A stretch of 64,000 nt of DNA from the NCBI GenBank assembly GCA_018436595.1, contig JAHDLC010000015.1:32055-96054 (forward strand), in the 5' to 3' direction. This stretch comes from Synergistaceae bacterium. GTDB lineage: Bacteria > Synergistota > Synergistia > Synergistales > Aminobacteriaceae. The notes under the pieces are model-generated. The model was not told where the DNA came from. It worked only from the letters and a program-made list of their open reading frames with translations, and did not search any database. Shown in pieces: positions 16,036 to 25,401 of the stretch. The translations under genes were made by a program, and so were the position numbers. Every line of letters begins with the position of its first letter. The first letter of the stretch is position 1.

Positions 16036-17511
16036 TTACTCAACCCAGTAGTTCGGGGCTTCCTTTGTCACCACCACGTCATGGGGATGATTCTCCTTTA
16101 CGGAGGCTGCTGAAATCCTCACAAACCTGGCCTTTTCCTGAAGGCCCGGGATATCCTTCGCGCCCACGTACCCCATACCGGACCGCAGACCCCCTGTAAG
16201 CTGGAAGACCACTCCCGACAGGGCTCCTTTGTGGGCGGCAAGTCCCTCGATCCCCTCGGGTACCAGTTTATCATTTCCTGCCCCTTCCTGGAAATATCTG
16301 TCCTTGCTGCAGCCGTCCTTCATGGCCCCGAGGGATCCCATCCCCCTGTAGCTCTTGTAGGACCGTCCCCGGTAAATGATCAGTTCCCCCGGGCTTTCTT
16401 CAGTCCCCGCAAAAAGCGAGCCGATCATGACCGAGTCTGCCCCCGCAGCGAGCGCTTTCACGATGTCTCCGGAAAAGCGGATTCCGCCGTCGGCGATTAC
16501 CGTCTTTCCCTTTTTATGGGCAGCCTGGGCAACGTTGTAGATTGCCGCAAGCTGGGGAACGCCGATTCCCGCAATGATCCTGGTGGTGCAGATGCTCCCA
16601 GGTCCGACGCCGACCTTGACGGCGTCTACTCCAGCCTCGATGAGGGCTTCCCCCGCTTCCGCCGTTGCGATGTTGCCCCCGATAATCACAAGATCCGGAT
16701 AGGATGTCCGGAGCATCCTGACGGAATCGAGAACTTTTTTTGAATGACCGTGGGCTGTATCGACCACGATGACGTCAACTCCGCTCTTCACAAGGGCGGC
16801 TGCTCTTTCCGCCAGGTCAGTGCCCACGCCGACGGCGGCTCCGACCCGGAGCCTTCCCCCTCCGTCCTTGGCCGCGTTGGGGAAGTCCTTCGCTTTCTGA
16901 ATGTCCTTTATGGTGATAAGGCCTTTCAGCGTGCCGTTTCCGTCCACGATGGGGAGCTTCTCCACCTTGTATTTCATGAGGATGGACTGCGCATCGGCCA
17001 GGGTGGTCCCTTCCGGAGCGGTGATGAGGTTTTCCTTGGTCATCACCCTTGAAATGGGCTGTTCGTAGTCGGTGACGAAGCGAAGATCCCTGTTGGTGAT
17101 GATGCCCACGAGTTTTTTCCCTCCGTCAACGATGGGGACGCCGGAAATATGGAAATGCTCCATAAGACCGATGGCCTCGCTCACCATGTCCTCCGGATGA
17201 AGAAAAAAGGGATCGACGATGACGCCCGATTCGGACCGCTTCACCACGTCCACTTCCCTGGCCTGTTTCTCGATGGACATATTCCTGTGGACGATGCCTA
17301 TTCCTCCCTCCCTGGCGATGGCGATGGCCAGACGGGATTCGGTCACCGTATCCATGGCTGAACTGCAGAGGGGAATGTTGAGGGAGACGCTCTCCGTCAG
17401 CCTGGTCCTGATGCACACGTCGGAAGGGAGTACTTCGCTGTAGCTTGGTTCAAGAAGGACATCATCAAAGGTGAAGCCTTCATAGGAAACGAATTTTTCT
17501 TCAAATTTCAT
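16036..17511 (-). CDS. guaB: IMP dehydrogenase
   Basis: GuaB oxidises IMP to XMP with NAD+, the committed step to GMP. The 491-residue protein is full length: TIM-barrel halves flank a CBS-domain pair (about 95-210, [22 protein letters not shown] and [21 protein letters not shown]). The catalytic loop is [11 protein letters not shown] (Cys at about 306), and the flap region has GMGSLGAM and YVPEGIEG-type sequence ([14 protein letters not shown]). AAGGAGG lies 7 nt before ATG 17511. It has its own promoter (17557-17585) and is followed by the small acidic gene. Confidence 0.97.
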   Translation of the reverse strand: MKFEEKFVSYEGFTFDDVLLEPSYSEVLPSDVCIRTRLTESVSLNIPLCSSAMDTVTESRLAIAIAREGGIGIVHRNMSIEKQAREVDVVKRSESGVIVDPFFLHPEDMVSEAIGLMEHFHISGVPIVDGGKKLVGIITNRDLRFVTDYEQPISRVMTKENLITAPEGTTLADAQSILMKYKVEKLPIVDGNGTLKGLITIKDIQKAKDFPNAAKDGGGRLRVGAAVGVGTDLAERAAALVKSGVDVIVVDTAHGHSKKVLDSVRMLRTSYPDLVIIGGNIATAEAGEALIEAGVDAVKVGVGPGSICTTRIIAGIGVPQLAAIYNVAQAAHKKGKTVIADGGIRFSGDIVKALAAGADSVMIGSLFAGTEESPGELIIYRGRSYKSYRGMGSLGAMKDGCSKDRYFQEGAGNDKLVPEGIEGLAAHKGALSGVVFQLTGGLRSGMGYVGAKDIPGLQEKARFVRISAASVKENHPHDVVVTKEAPNYWVE

Positions 17512-17556
17512 CGGGAAACCTCCTTGCCCTTCGGGGGGGCGAAAAGACTTTGGGAA

Positions 17557-17585
17557 ATTGTAGGCCGAAGCCGGAAAAGAAACAA
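17557..17585 (-). promoter_or_regulatory. Candidate guaB promoter
   Basis: On the minus strand TTGTTT (17585-17580), 17 nt, TACAAT (17562-17557). The start would be near 17550, about 40 nt before the guaB ATG. No purine riboswitch is visible in so short a leader. Confidence 0.6.
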
Positions 17586-17619
17586 CCCCCCGAAAAAAAA
17601 CGGAGATGAGAAATGAAGT

Positions 17620-17658
17620 ACGGGCCTTCGGCGGTCATATACTCCATCGAAGGCCCGT
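17620..17658. repeat. 11-bp inverted repeat between ispDF and guaB
   Basis: ACGGGCCTTCG (17620-17630) and its exact complement CGAAGGCCCGT (17648-17658) enclose 17 nt. There is no adjacent T-run on either strand, so it is a weak terminator candidate for ispDF (stop at 17682); a regulator site or mRNA stabiliser is also possible. Confidence 0.5.
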
Positions 17659-17681
17659 GCATTCTCACCGTAATTCTGGCG

Positions 17682-18863
17682 TCAGCGCCTTTCATCCAGC
17701 TCTTCCCGCCTCAGCCCGCAGGCGGAAAGAGTGGCAGCGGCATGACAGACCACGGAACAGCAGCTTCCGACAGCCCCCTCGCCTTCACCGGATTTCGCCT
17801 TCAGGTGGATCCTGTTCCTCCATTCCGGAGGAAGGGCCTGCTCCATGGCCCGCACCATGTCCTGCAGGCGGGAGGAAAGACGGGGCTCCTGGGCTATCAC
17901 CACACAGTCCGCCCATTCGAGGCACCAGCCTGCCGAAGAGGCTCTCCGGGCTACATCCTCCAGGAGCACAAGGCTCGAAATCCCTTTGTATTTCATATCC
18001 GATGCGGGATACAGGGTTCCTATATCCCCGAGCCCAGATCCGCCGAGGATGGCGTCGCAGAGAGCGTGGACCATGGGGTCGCCGTCTGAATGCCCCCTGA
18101 AGCCAAGGGGAAAGCCGGGAAAAGCAACCCCTCCGAGAATGAATCGCCTTCCCGGAACAAGGGGATGGATGTCATATCCTATCCCTGTTCTGAAGGTTTT
18201 TTGAAACCGGTTTTCACCAAGGACAAAATCCTCCGGCCATGTGATCTTCGTGTTGCTCCGGTCCCCCGCCACCACGCCGAGATCATGGCCCGCCCGTATC
18301 CAGGCCTCTCCCTCGTCTTTCGCTCCTTCCCCGTGGGAACAAAGAGCCCGTATCAGCTTGTCCTTCGGAAATCCCTGGGGTGTCTGGGTGAGAAAAAGCC
18401 CTTCCCGCGGGAAGGGCTGAAAACAGCCCGCTGTCTCTTCCTTCTTGAGGGCGTCGGACACAGGAAGAAGTGGTACGATTCCCCTGTCCTCCGTCACCGC
18501 TTCCATGATCCGCCGGCACAGCATTTTTCCCGCGAAGGGTCTGGCTCCATCGTGGACGAGAACAAAGTCCCCTGTCGCGCACCGGAGACCGTTAAGAACA
18601 GAATCATTTCTTTCAGCACCCCCCGCGGTCACGGAGAATGGGAACGAAAAGGCAGAGAGCTTTTCCCCAAAAAGGGGTTCATCTCCCGGGGGGACAACAA
18701 AGACAACCTGCCTAACGATGCCTTCGGCAAAGAGGCTTTCGGCCAACAGGGCGCTCCATTCCCACACCATGCGCCCTCCAAGCCTGCGGTACTGCTTTGG
18801 GGAATCCCCCCCGGCCCGTTCTCCCCGGCCTGCAGCCACCACCACCAGGGAAAACCCTTCCAT
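17682..18863 (-). CDS. ispDF: Bifunctional IspD/IspF of the MEP isoprenoid pathway
   Basis: The 393-residue fusion joins an IspD domain (about 1-225: VVVAAGRGERAGG..PKQY, LVHDGARPF, QTPQGF) that makes CDP-methylerythritol to an IspF domain (about 230-385: GIGYDIHPLVPGRRFILGG, FRGHSDGDPMVHALCDAILG, LGDIGTLYP) that forms the cyclic diphosphate. The IspF zinc ligands DxH and GHSDGD are present. The usual end of IspF (VKATT.E.LGF.GR.EGI) is replaced by LKAKSGEGEGAVGSCCSVVC, so the nucleotide-binding threonines and the R-x-E loop are diverged. The start overlaps the YacL-like gene by 1 nt (TGATG). Confidence 0.93.
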   Translation of the reverse strand: MEGFSLVVVAAGRGERAGGDSPKQYRRLGGRMVWEWSALLAESLFAEGIVRQVVFVVPPGDEPLFGEKLSAFSFPFSVTAGGAERNDSVLNGLRCATGDFVLVHDGARPFAGKMLCRRIMEAVTEDRGIVPLLPVSDALKKEETAGCFQPFPREGLFLTQTPQGFPKDKLIRALCSHGEGAKDEGEAWIRAGHDLGVVAGDRSNTKITWPEDFVLGENRFQKTFRTGIGYDIHPLVPGRRFILGGVAFPGFPLGFRGHSDGDPMVHALCDAILGGSGLGDIGTLYPASDMKYKGISSLVLLEDVARRASSAGWCLEWADCVVIAQEPRLSSRLQDMVRAMEQALPPEWRNRIHLKAKSGEGEGAVGSCCSVVCHAAATLSACGLRREELDERR

Positions 18864-20050
18864 CAGGACCGGACTTCCTTCCTGACCCGGCCGAAGACCA
18901 TTCTGCCTGCGGAGGTCTGGAGCATGGAGGTGACAACCACCTCAACCCGCTTGCCGATGAAATTCTCTCCGTCCTCGACGACGAACATTGTCCCGTCGTC
19001 CAGGTAGCCCACACCCTGGTGAGGCTCCTTCCCTTCACGGATGACGTCAATGATGATGGTTTCTCCCGGAAGGAGCATGGGTTTCAGAGCGTTGGCGAGG
19101 TCGTTCACGTTGAGCACCCTGATTCCCTGAATCTGGGCGAGCTTGTTCAGATTGTAGTCCGTGGTGAGAATCTGGCCCCCGAGCCTGCCCGCCAGGGCAA
19201 CAAGCCCGCTGTCCACCGATTCGGCCTTCAGGCTTTTCAGGGGTGTGTCGGCAATTTCCACCTGGAGTTCCCCCAGGCGCTGAAGCTCGTTCACAACATC
19301 CAGCCCTCTCCTTCCCCTGGTCCGCCTGGCGGGGTCGGTGGAATCCGCGACAGCCTGAAGCTCCAGGAGAACGAACTGGGGGATGATGACCACTCCCTCG
19401 AGAAACCCCGTCCGTGCCACGTCCAGGATCCTTCCGTCGATGATGACGCTTGTGTCGAGGATCTTTCGCCCGGCGCACCACTGGCGCTCTTCGGGAGACA
19501 GGTGCATTTCTTCATCGTCGTGACGGTCCCGCTGCCCCCTGATCATGGAGATTTTTTCCTTCAGCCCCTGAATGGGGCCCAGGACATGGGGGAGATCACT
19601 CTGCCGTTTCAGCATAATCCTCGCGCCGAGATACCCGAGGACAATATTCAGGATCAGCGCGAAATAGCTTCCGAAGAGAAGGTCCGAAAAGGGAAGGGCC
19701 ACGAGATTCGCTATGATGAGGCCGACGATCATGCCGATGGTAGCGGCTGTGATTTCCGACCAGCTGGTGTTCTTCAGGTGTGTTTCAAAAAAAGTACCCA
19801 TAAGACCGAGCATCCGCAAAAAGACGGGGGAAAGCATCAAGCCGAGTGAAGCGAATAAAACCACCGATAGTACGGTAAGAAAAATTGTGCCGGGCAGCCA
19901 CATCGGCAGCCATGTTTTTCCCGCGATGAACCAGTCTTCCGGAAGAAGGGGAAAAAGAAGCTGGGCCACCTGGGCTCCGATCATCCCTCCCAAAAGAAGA
20001 ACAAGCCCGGAAAAGATCATCCTGACGATCTTCCCAAAACCCTCCGTCAT
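18863..20050 (-). CDS. YacL-like PIN-TRAM membrane protein
   Basis: About 395 residues. Four hydrophobic segments occupy roughly 10-150 (for example GLVLLLGGMIGAQVAQLLF and GTIFLTVLSVVLFASLGLML). A PIN nuclease-like domain follows (KILDTSVIIDGRILDVARTG, about 200; D in AESVDSGLVAL; TTDYNLNKLA) and a C-terminal TRAM domain (LLPGETIIIDVIREGKEPHQGVGYLDDG...). This is the YacL family of Gram-positive-type bacteria, where it neighbours ispD/ispF as it does here. The PIN acidic residues are kept, but the target is unknown. Start ATG 20050 has AGAGGTG 5 nt upstream; an earlier ATG at 20077 does not. Confidence 0.9.
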   Translation of the reverse strand: MTEGFGKIVRMIFSGLVLLLGGMIGAQVAQLLFPLLPEDWFIAGKTWLPMWLPGTIFLTVLSVVLFASLGLMLSPVFLRMLGLMGTFFETHLKNTSWSEITAATIGMIVGLIIANLVALPFSDLLFGSYFALILNIVLGYLGARIMLKRQSDLPHVLGPIQGLKEKISMIRGQRDRHDDEEMHLSPEERQWCAGRKILDTSVIIDGRILDVARTGFLEGVVIIPQFVLLELQAVADSTDPARRTRGRRGLDVVNELQRLGELQVEIADTPLKSLKAESVDSGLVALAGRLGGQILTTDYNLNKLAQIQGIRVLNVNDLANALKPMLLPGETIIIDVIREGKEPHQGVGYLDDGTMFVVEDGENFIGKRVEVVVTSMLQTSAGRMVFGRVRKEVRS

Positions 20051-20088
20051 AGTTTCACCTCTCTTGCAGCCGGTCAACCCCCTTCCCC

Positions 20089-20143
20089 GCCGGGAAGGGG
20101 CAAATGATTCCAGTGGCGCTCCGTTCCCTCCCGGAGGGAACGG
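20089..20143 (-). other. Two tandem hairpins between recR and the YacL-like gene
   Basis: CCGTTCCCTCC/GGAGGGAACGG (20121-20143) forms a perfect hairpin immediately after the recR stop, and CCCCTTCC/GGAAGGGG (20089-20100) a second one. Neither has a T-run on the minus strand. They may be mRNA-stabilising elements or weak terminators. Confidence 0.45.
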
Positions 20144-20144
20144 T

Positions 20145-20753
20145 TCATTCTTTTCTTTTTACGGTCACCCGGGATTCGAGGGAGGCAAGAAGGGTCGTCC
20201 TGTCGGCATACTCTATGCTTCCTCCCACGGGCAGACCATAGGCCAGCCGCGAGATGGAGACGTCGGTCTCTCCCAGCCTGTCCACTATGGCATGGTACGT
20301 CAGGTCTCCTTCGATCCTCGGGTTCGTGGCGATAATCACCTCCCTCACACCCTCTTCACCGATACGGCGCACGAGCCTGGCGAGGCATTCCTCGTCCAGA
20401 TCCTCGCCGTCAAGGGGAGACACTCTCCCCCCGAGGACATGGTACAGGCCCGAATACACGCCCGCCTGTTCGATGCTGATAAGATCCTCCACCGTTTCCA
20501 CGACGCAGAGGGTCGACCTGTCCCGCAGAAGATCGCTGCAGACCGAACAGGGTTCCCTGTCGGTGATGTTGCCGCACCGGGAACAGGTAAAAATGCGGTC
20601 TTTCAGTCCTGAAAGACACGCTGCGAACTCTTCGGCATAGGAAACGGGCTGCTGGAGGACAAAAAAAGCCATCCGCCGGGCCGTCTTCGCCCCCACGCCC
20701 GGAAGTTTCCGAAAAAGTACAGTCAGCCTTTCAAATGAATCAGGCAGCGACAC
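20145..20753 (-). CDS. recR: Recombination mediator RecR
   Basis: RecR acts with RecO/RecF to load RecA on gapped DNA. The 202-residue protein has the HhH motif (LPGVGAKTARRMAFFVL), the four-cysteine zinc finger (CSRCGNITDREPCSVC), a Toprim domain (CVVETVEDLISIEQAG...) and the C-terminal RLAYGLPVGGSIEYADRTTL motif with the Walker-like loop. It starts 9 nt after the ybaB stop, in the conserved ybaB-recR order. Confidence 0.96.
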   Translation of the reverse strand: MSLPDSFERLTVLFRKLPGVGAKTARRMAFFVLQQPVSYAEEFAACLSGLKDRIFTCSRCGNITDREPCSVCSDLLRDRSTLCVVETVEDLISIEQAGVYSGLYHVLGGRVSPLDGEDLDEECLARLVRRIGEEGVREVIIATNPRIEGDLTYHAIVDRLGETDVSISRLAYGLPVGGSIEYADRTTLLASLESRVTVKRKE

Positions 20754-20762
20754 GAAGAACCT

Positions 20763-21065
20763 CTAAAAGAGCCCCATGGAACCCAGTCCGCCGGTAATCT
20801 TCCCCATTCTTTCGGCGGCGAGTTCCTTGCTGCGGCGCAGAGCTTCGTTCACCGCCGCAAGCACCAGGTCCTCGAGCATTTCCACATCATCGTCCTTCAT
20901 AACCTCCGGGTCGATGCGGACCGCGACCACATCTCCCTGGCCATTGGCCGTCACGGTGACCATTCCGCCTCCGGCGCTCCCTTCCACCTTTTCCCCGGCG
21001 AGGTCCTCCTGGACCTTTGCCATCTGGGCCTGCATTTTCTGCGCCTGTTTCATGATCTTGTCCAT
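20763..21065 (-). CDS. YbaB/EbfC-family nucleoid-associated protein
   Basis: The protein (100 residues from ATG 21065) reads MDKIMKQAQKMQAQMAKVQE then GMVTVTANGQGDVVAVRIDP, the YbaB/EbfC signature. These small dimeric proteins bind DNA with low specificity. AAGGAG lies 14 nt upstream of this ATG but 8 nt upstream of a TTG at 21071, which may be the real start; GTG 21080 is too close. It pairs with recR as in many genomes. Confidence 0.93.
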   Translation of the reverse strand: MDKIMKQAQKMQAQMAKVQEDLAGEKVEGSAGGGMVTVTANGQGDVVAVRIDPEVMKDDDVEMLEDLVLAAVNEALRRSKELAAERMGKITGGLGSMGLF

Positions 21066-21107
21066 GTTCAAGCAAACCACTCCTTTTCTCTGATATCCCC
21101 AAAAATC

Positions 21108-21569
21108 TCAGTGATGGTAGTCAACTCCCCTGAGTATGGTGCAGGCCCGGTAAACCTGCTCCAGAAGAAAGACACGGCATAACTCGTGGGGCATGGTCAT
21201 TTTTGACAGGGAGAGAAAATGGTTCGCCCTGTCCCGTACTTCCCCGGAAAGTCCGAATGCCCCGCCGATGACAAAAACAATCCTTCCGTCAGTTCCGTCA
21301 AGCATTTCCGAGAGCCACCGGGCAAAAGAGAGGCTGTCCGTTTCACCGCCTCCCTCGTCAAGAACCACTACAAAATCCCGTTCCCGGATCTTCTTCAGAA
21401 TCTCCTTTCCTTCCCGCTCCACCTTCCGGGCGGCATTGCCGTCCTTCGACTCAGGAGCGATTTCAAGACCCGCTTTCAGAAAAGGAGATATCCGCTGAAA
21501 ATAACGATCTGCCAGGGCGGCCAAATGGCCGTCTCGTGTTTTTCCGACACTAAGAATAATGATTTTCAT
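21108..21569 (-). CDS. rlmH: 23S rRNA (pseudouridine-1915 N3)-methyltransferase RlmH
   Basis: RlmH is a SPOUT methyltransferase acting on Psi1915 in helix 69 of assembled ribosomes. The 153-residue protein has VVLDEGGGETDSLSFARWL, FVIGGAFGLS and the C-terminal knot MTMPHELCRVFLLEQVYRA, ending in YHH. The terminal histidine-rich YHH is typical and functionally important in the family. It overlaps the V-ATPase D gene by 20 nt, so it may be expressed from the ATPase operon. If rluD (2.7-3.7 kb) makes Psi1915, both enzymes for m3Psi1915 are in the window. Confidence 0.95.
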   Translation of the reverse strand: MKIIILSVGKTRDGHLAALADRYFQRISPFLKAGLEIAPESKDGNAARKVEREGKEILKKIRERDFVVVLDEGGGETDSLSFARWLSEMLDGTDGRIVFVIGGAFGLSGEVRDRANHFLSLSKMTMPHELCRVFLLEQVYRACTILRGVDYHH

Positions 21570-22242
21570 AGTTTGTGTCCAGCATATTTTCCCTATTTCC
21601 CGCCGAAGCCGACCGTTTTTTCTTTCCCACCCTTTTCGAAACGAATTTTTCCTGCCGTTCCCTCTCGGCGAGAAGGTCTTCTATCCGCTTGACCTCTTTT
21701 CCCAGGGAGGGAAGGATCACGTGTTCAAGGGTATTTATCTTCAGGGTGGTCCTGGAAAGCTCCCGTTCGATGGCCCCGATCTTCGTTTTGAGGTTGATGT
21801 ATCTCCAGACGCATTCTTCGCTTTCTCCCAGGGCTTTCAGAAGGTCTTCCACCGAAAGGGAGGTCACGGCAGGATCGAAGGGAAGCTTCCATGAAAGGCG
21901 CTCCTTTCCCTCCGGCGAAGGGAAAAAAGAGGAATACCGGCATCCCATGATGGATTTCTTTTCCACCCCTACCGGCAGGGGGCTATTTCCCGCAGAAAGG
22001 TAGCGGACTGCGCCGTCGCCCTCGAAGAGCCTCACCAGGGAATAAAGGAAGGTGATCCTCTTCGCGGCGAGAAGGAAGTCCTTTTCTGTCTCCCGGAAGA
22101 GACGCCGCTCTTCGTCCACAGCCCGTACCAGGGCGTCCCGTTTCCGTTCGAGAAGCCTTTTCCCGTGGCTCACCGCTACAATGCGCCGGCGGGTGGACAG
22201 AAGGTGTTCCCGGGTGGGAGGGCCGGAGGTCCTGCCGTTCAT
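21550..22242 (-). CDS. ntpD: V/A-type ATPase subunit D (central rotor stalk)
   Basis: The 230-residue protein has the D-subunit layout of two long helices flanking a short middle: PTREHLLSTRRRIVAVSHGKRLLERKRDALV at the start and LKTKIGAIERELSRTTLKINTLEHVILP (about 165-195) near the end. The subunit forms the rotating shaft inside A3B3. The start overlaps the B-subunit stop (ATGA). The tail after about 200 is basic (KRVGKKKRSASAG) and overlaps rlmH. Confidence 0.93.
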   Translation of the reverse strand: MNGRTSGPPTREHLLSTRRRIVAVSHGKRLLERKRDALVRAVDEERRLFRETEKDFLLAAKRITFLYSLVRLFEGDGAVRYLSAGNSPLPVGVEKKSIMGCRYSSFFPSPEGKERLSWKLPFDPAVTSLSVEDLLKALGESEECVWRYINLKTKIGAIERELSRTTLKINTLEHVILPSLGKEVKRIEDLLAERERQEKFVSKRVGKKKRSASAGNRENMLDTNYENHYS

Positions 22243-23636
22243 TGCTCCCGGGGAAGGGCGGAATAGCCCAGGCTTTCCACCACGTAGCTTTCAGGCAGCT
22301 TGAAGAGCTCGCTCCTTGGGAGTGTCTCCAGGCATTTCCAGGCGCAGCGCTCCGATTCGGCCAGGGTTCTGCGTTCGCCTCCCTGGCCGAGGAAGGATTT
22401 CTCGAAGGCCGTTCCGAACCCGAGGTATTGTTTTTCCACTGCTGTGAGACCGTCGTCGCCTACGATGAGCCGCATCCGCTCCACTTCCCTGGCCCTGGCG
22501 TAGGAGGCGTAGAGCTGGTCGGCGAGGGCCCTGTGTTCCTGGAAGGTTTTTCCCCTTCCTATCCCCTTGTTCATCAGTCTGCTCAGGCAGGGAAGGACAT
22601 CGATGGGGGGATAGACTCCCCTTTCCTGAATCCTCCGGTCGAGCACGATCTGCCCCTCGGTGATATACCCCGAGAGGTCCACCACCGGATGGGTCATGTC
22701 GTCGTCCGGCATGGTGATGATGGGAATCTGGGTGACGCTTCCCGGCGCTCCCGCGATACAGCCCGCCCGTTCGTACAGCTCTGCCAAATCGGAATACATA
22801 TACCCGGGGTATCCTCTCCTCCCCGGAACCTCTTCCCTGGCGGCCGCCACTTCCCTCAGGGCGTCGCAGTAGGCCAGCATGTCGGTCATTACCACGAGGA
22901 CGTTGTATCCCCTGGAAAATGCGAAGTATTCCGCCGCCGCAAGGGCAACCCGGGGTGTCAGCAGCCTCTCGACCGTCGAATCTCCTGCGAGGTTCAGAAA
23001 GAACACGCCGTTCCTGAGGGCGCCCGACTCCCGGAAAGAATTCATGAAAAACTGGGCTTCCCTCCGTGTAATGCCCATGGCAGCGAAGACCACGAGAAAA
23101 GGTTCCTCCGATCCGGGGATCCTTGCGCCGCTCACGATCTGGACTGCCAGTTCGTTTGCGGGAAGGCCGGCTCCGGAGAAGACGGGCAGTTTCTGTCCAC
23201 GGACGAGGGTGTTCATGAGGTCCAGGGCCGACACTCCCGTTTCCACGAAAATATCGGGACTGCTCCTCCTCACAGGATTGATGGGCGAACCTCCCACAGC
23301 GATAAATTCATCGGCGAAGCCCGCAGGCAGACCGTCCAGGGGATTTCCTCTCCCGTCGAAGACACGGCCGACCAGTCCGTCTCCGGCGGGAATCCTGAGG
23401 ACGTCCCGTTCAAGCCACACCGTAACGCTTCCGGGGGCAAGTCCCATGGTACCCTCGAATACCTGGACGACCGACAGGTCTCCGTCAATCTGGAGGATTC
23501 TGCCGGCCCTTCTTCCCGCTCCCGATTCCACCGAGACGAGTTCCCCGCAGGCAGGCCGAGAAATTCCCCGCACGAAGAGCAGGGGACCACTTATGCCTTC
23601 AATTCTGCGGAATCCCTCACGGTACAGGGCCGTCAT
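22239..23636 (-). CDS. ntpB: V/A-type ATPase subunit B (non-catalytic)
   Basis: The 465-residue subunit contains the beta-barrel (RIEGISGPLLFVRGIS), SGAGLPANELAVQIV in place of a canonical P-loop, and YPGYMYSDLAELYERAGCI, a strongly conserved B-subunit segment. It alternates with subunit A in the hexameric head. The frame is open 61 codons further upstream, but that region belongs to subunit A; ATG 23636 overlaps the A stop (ATGA) and begins the conserved MTALYREGFRRIEGISGP. Confidence 0.96.
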   Translation of the reverse strand: MTALYREGFRRIEGISGPLLFVRGISRPACGELVSVESGAGRRAGRILQIDGDLSVVQVFEGTMGLAPGSVTVWLERDVLRIPAGDGLVGRVFDGRGNPLDGLPAGFADEFIAVGGSPINPVRRSSPDIFVETGVSALDLMNTLVRGQKLPVFSGAGLPANELAVQIVSGARIPGSEEPFLVVFAAMGITRREAQFFMNSFRESGALRNGVFFLNLAGDSTVERLLTPRVALAAAEYFAFSRGYNVLVVMTDMLAYCDALREVAAAREEVPGRRGYPGYMYSDLAELYERAGCIAGAPGSVTQIPIITMPDDDMTHPVVDLSGYITEGQIVLDRRIQERGVYPPIDVLPCLSRLMNKGIGRGKTFQEHRALADQLYASYARAREVERMRLIVGDDGLTAVEKQYLGFGTAFEKSFLGQGGERRTLAESERCAWKCLETLPRSELFKLPESYVVESLGYSALPREQ

Positions 23637-25393
23637 TGGGGCATCACCTCGATCGCTTCCAGTTCCGCCTTCAGGCGGTTCCTCCATTTTTCTCCCCTGC
23701 CGGCCATCTCCTCTTTTTCCAGGCTCCTCAGGGAAAGAAGATCCGATCTCAGGGGCAGTACAGACGCCTGGTCGAAGAGAACCCCCCGTGACAGGGCTTC
23801 CCGGACGATCCGGTCGCACTCCCGCAACTGGAGGAGGTACAGTTTCTGGAGTTCCGGGGCAAAAGAAGCATCCTCAGGAACAAAGGCATTCTGCTGCAAA
23901 AAAAGCACCCTGGCCAGCTCGGCCATGAACAGGGTCCACTTGTCCTCCTCGGAGAGACCGTCCCGGCCCACCAGCTGCACCAGTTCCAGGAGGGACTGTT
24001 CTCTTTCAAGCAGATCCTTGAGGTAGTCCCGAAGGGCGAACCATTCCTCCCCAAGGTTCTCCCGGAACCACGGGGCGAGCATCCCATCGTAGAGGGTATA
24101 GCTCTGGCTCCAGTTGATCGCCGGAAAATGACGCTGCTGGGCGAGCCCTTTGTCGAGGGCCCAGAACGCCCCGGACATACGGAGGCTCGCCTGGGTCACC
24201 GGCTCAGAAAAATCCCCCCCGGCGGGAGAAACGGCGTTCACCACCGTGATGGAACCGTTTCTTGACGGGGAGCCCAGGGCTTCAGCCCTCCCGGCACGCT
24301 CGTAATACTGGGCGAGCCTCGATCCGAGGTAGGCGGGATATCCCTCTTCGCCGGGCATCTCTTCAAGCCGGCCCCCGATCTCCCTGAGGGCCTCCGCCCA
24401 CCGGGAGGTGGAATCGGCCATGATGGCCACGTTGCAGCCCATGTCCCGGAAATACTCGCCCAGAGTCATGCCGAGGTAGATGCTTGCCTCCCTGGCTGCC
24501 ACGGGCATATTGGACGTGTTGGCCACGAGGATCGTCCGGTCCATGAGGGGACCGCCGCTCACGGGATCCACAAGCCCGGGGAATTCTTCCAGGACTTCGG
24601 TCATCTCGTTTCCCCGCTCACCGCACCCGATGTAGATGATAAGGTCGGCGGAACTCCACTTCGCCAGGGACTGCTGGGTTACCGTCTTGCCCGTGCCGAA
24701 GCCTCCGGGCAGAACAGCCGCACCTCCAAGGGGAACGGGAAAGAGGGTGTCGAGAATGCGCTGTCCCGTCAGCAGGGGAATTTCAAAGGGAAGGCGCTTT
24801 CGTACCGGGCGGGGAACCCGGACCCGCCATTTCTGGATCATGGAATACTCCCGTCCGTCCTCAAGCCTGGCGATGGTCTCCTCCGGAGCATAGCCCCCCG
24901 CCGAAGCGATCCAGGCGGCCTTTCCCGGAAGCTGGTCTGTTGGAACCATAACGGAGTGGAGGAAGGTGGGGTTCTCCCTGACGGTGCCGAGAAGATCTCC
25001 CGGCGACAGGATGTCCCCCGGAGCCGCCGCCGGTTCAAAGGGGAATGTTACGCCCTTTTTCCTCCGGCCGGCCTTCGCTCCCTTCGGAAGGAAAATGCCT
25101 TCCTCTCCAAGAAGGTCGAGAGGACGGCCGATGCCGTCGAAAACCCCTCCCAGCAGACCCGGCCCAAGATCCACGGACAGCAGATCATCCTCGAACACCA
25201 CCGGCGCCCCCGAGGCGATACCGTCCGTATCCTCGTATACCTGCACCCGGACGCAGGACCGTTCAATGCGGATCACTTCGCCGAGAAGCCCCTCTTCCCC
25301 GACCCTCGCAACTTCGAACATGGCGGCAGGCTTTTCCGGAATCACTGTCACCACGGGTCCGGAAACACCCGCCACCTTTCCTCTTTTTTCCAT
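23633..25393 (-). CDS. ntpA: V/A-type ATPase catalytic subunit A
   Basis: The roughly 586-residue catalytic subunit has the P-loop GGFGTGKTVTQQSL (about 225), the extra non-homologous region of A subunits (about 110-190), ADSTSRWAEALREIGGRLEE and EEGYPAYLGSRLAQYYERAG. It hydrolyses or makes ATP in the cytoplasmic head. Two starts are possible: ATG 25393 with AGGTGA 8 nt upstream, or GTG 25405 overlapping the F stop (GTGA) with GGAG 6 nt upstream. The ATG matches the usual N-terminus (GKVAGVSGPVV) better. Confidence 0.97.
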   Translation of the reverse strand: MEKRGKVAGVSGPVVTVIPEKPAAMFEVARVGEEGLLGEVIRIERSCVRVQVYEDTDGIASGAPVVFEDDLLSVDLGPGLLGGVFDGIGRPLDLLGEEGIFLPKGAKAGRRKKGVTFPFEPAAAPGDILSPGDLLGTVRENPTFLHSVMVPTDQLPGKAAWIASAGGYAPEETIARLEDGREYSMIQKWRVRVPRPVRKRLPFEIPLLTGQRILDTLFPVPLGGAAVLPGGFGTGKTVTQQSLAKWSSADLIIYIGCGERGNEMTEVLEEFPGLVDPVSGGPLMDRTILVANTSNMPVAAREASIYLGMTLGEYFRDMGCNVAIMADSTSRWAEALREIGGRLEEMPGEEGYPAYLGSRLAQYYERAGRAEALGSPSRNGSITVVNAVSPAGGDFSEPVTQASLRMSGAFWALDKGLAQQRHFPAINWSQSYTLYDGMLAPWFRENLGEEWFALRDYLKDLLEREQSLLELVQLVGRDGLSEEDKWTLFMAELARVLFLQQNAFVPEDASFAPELQKLYLLQLRECDRIVREALSRGVLFDQASVLPLRSDLLSLRSLEKEEMAGRGEKWRNRLKAELEAIEVMPQ

Positions 25394-25401
25394 GTGCGCC
25401 G

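Noticed and set aside
22242..24026. A 594-codon plus-strand open frame opposite ATPase B and A
   Set aside because: Its translation shows no domain, and the minus strand carries both ATPase subunits with all motifs.
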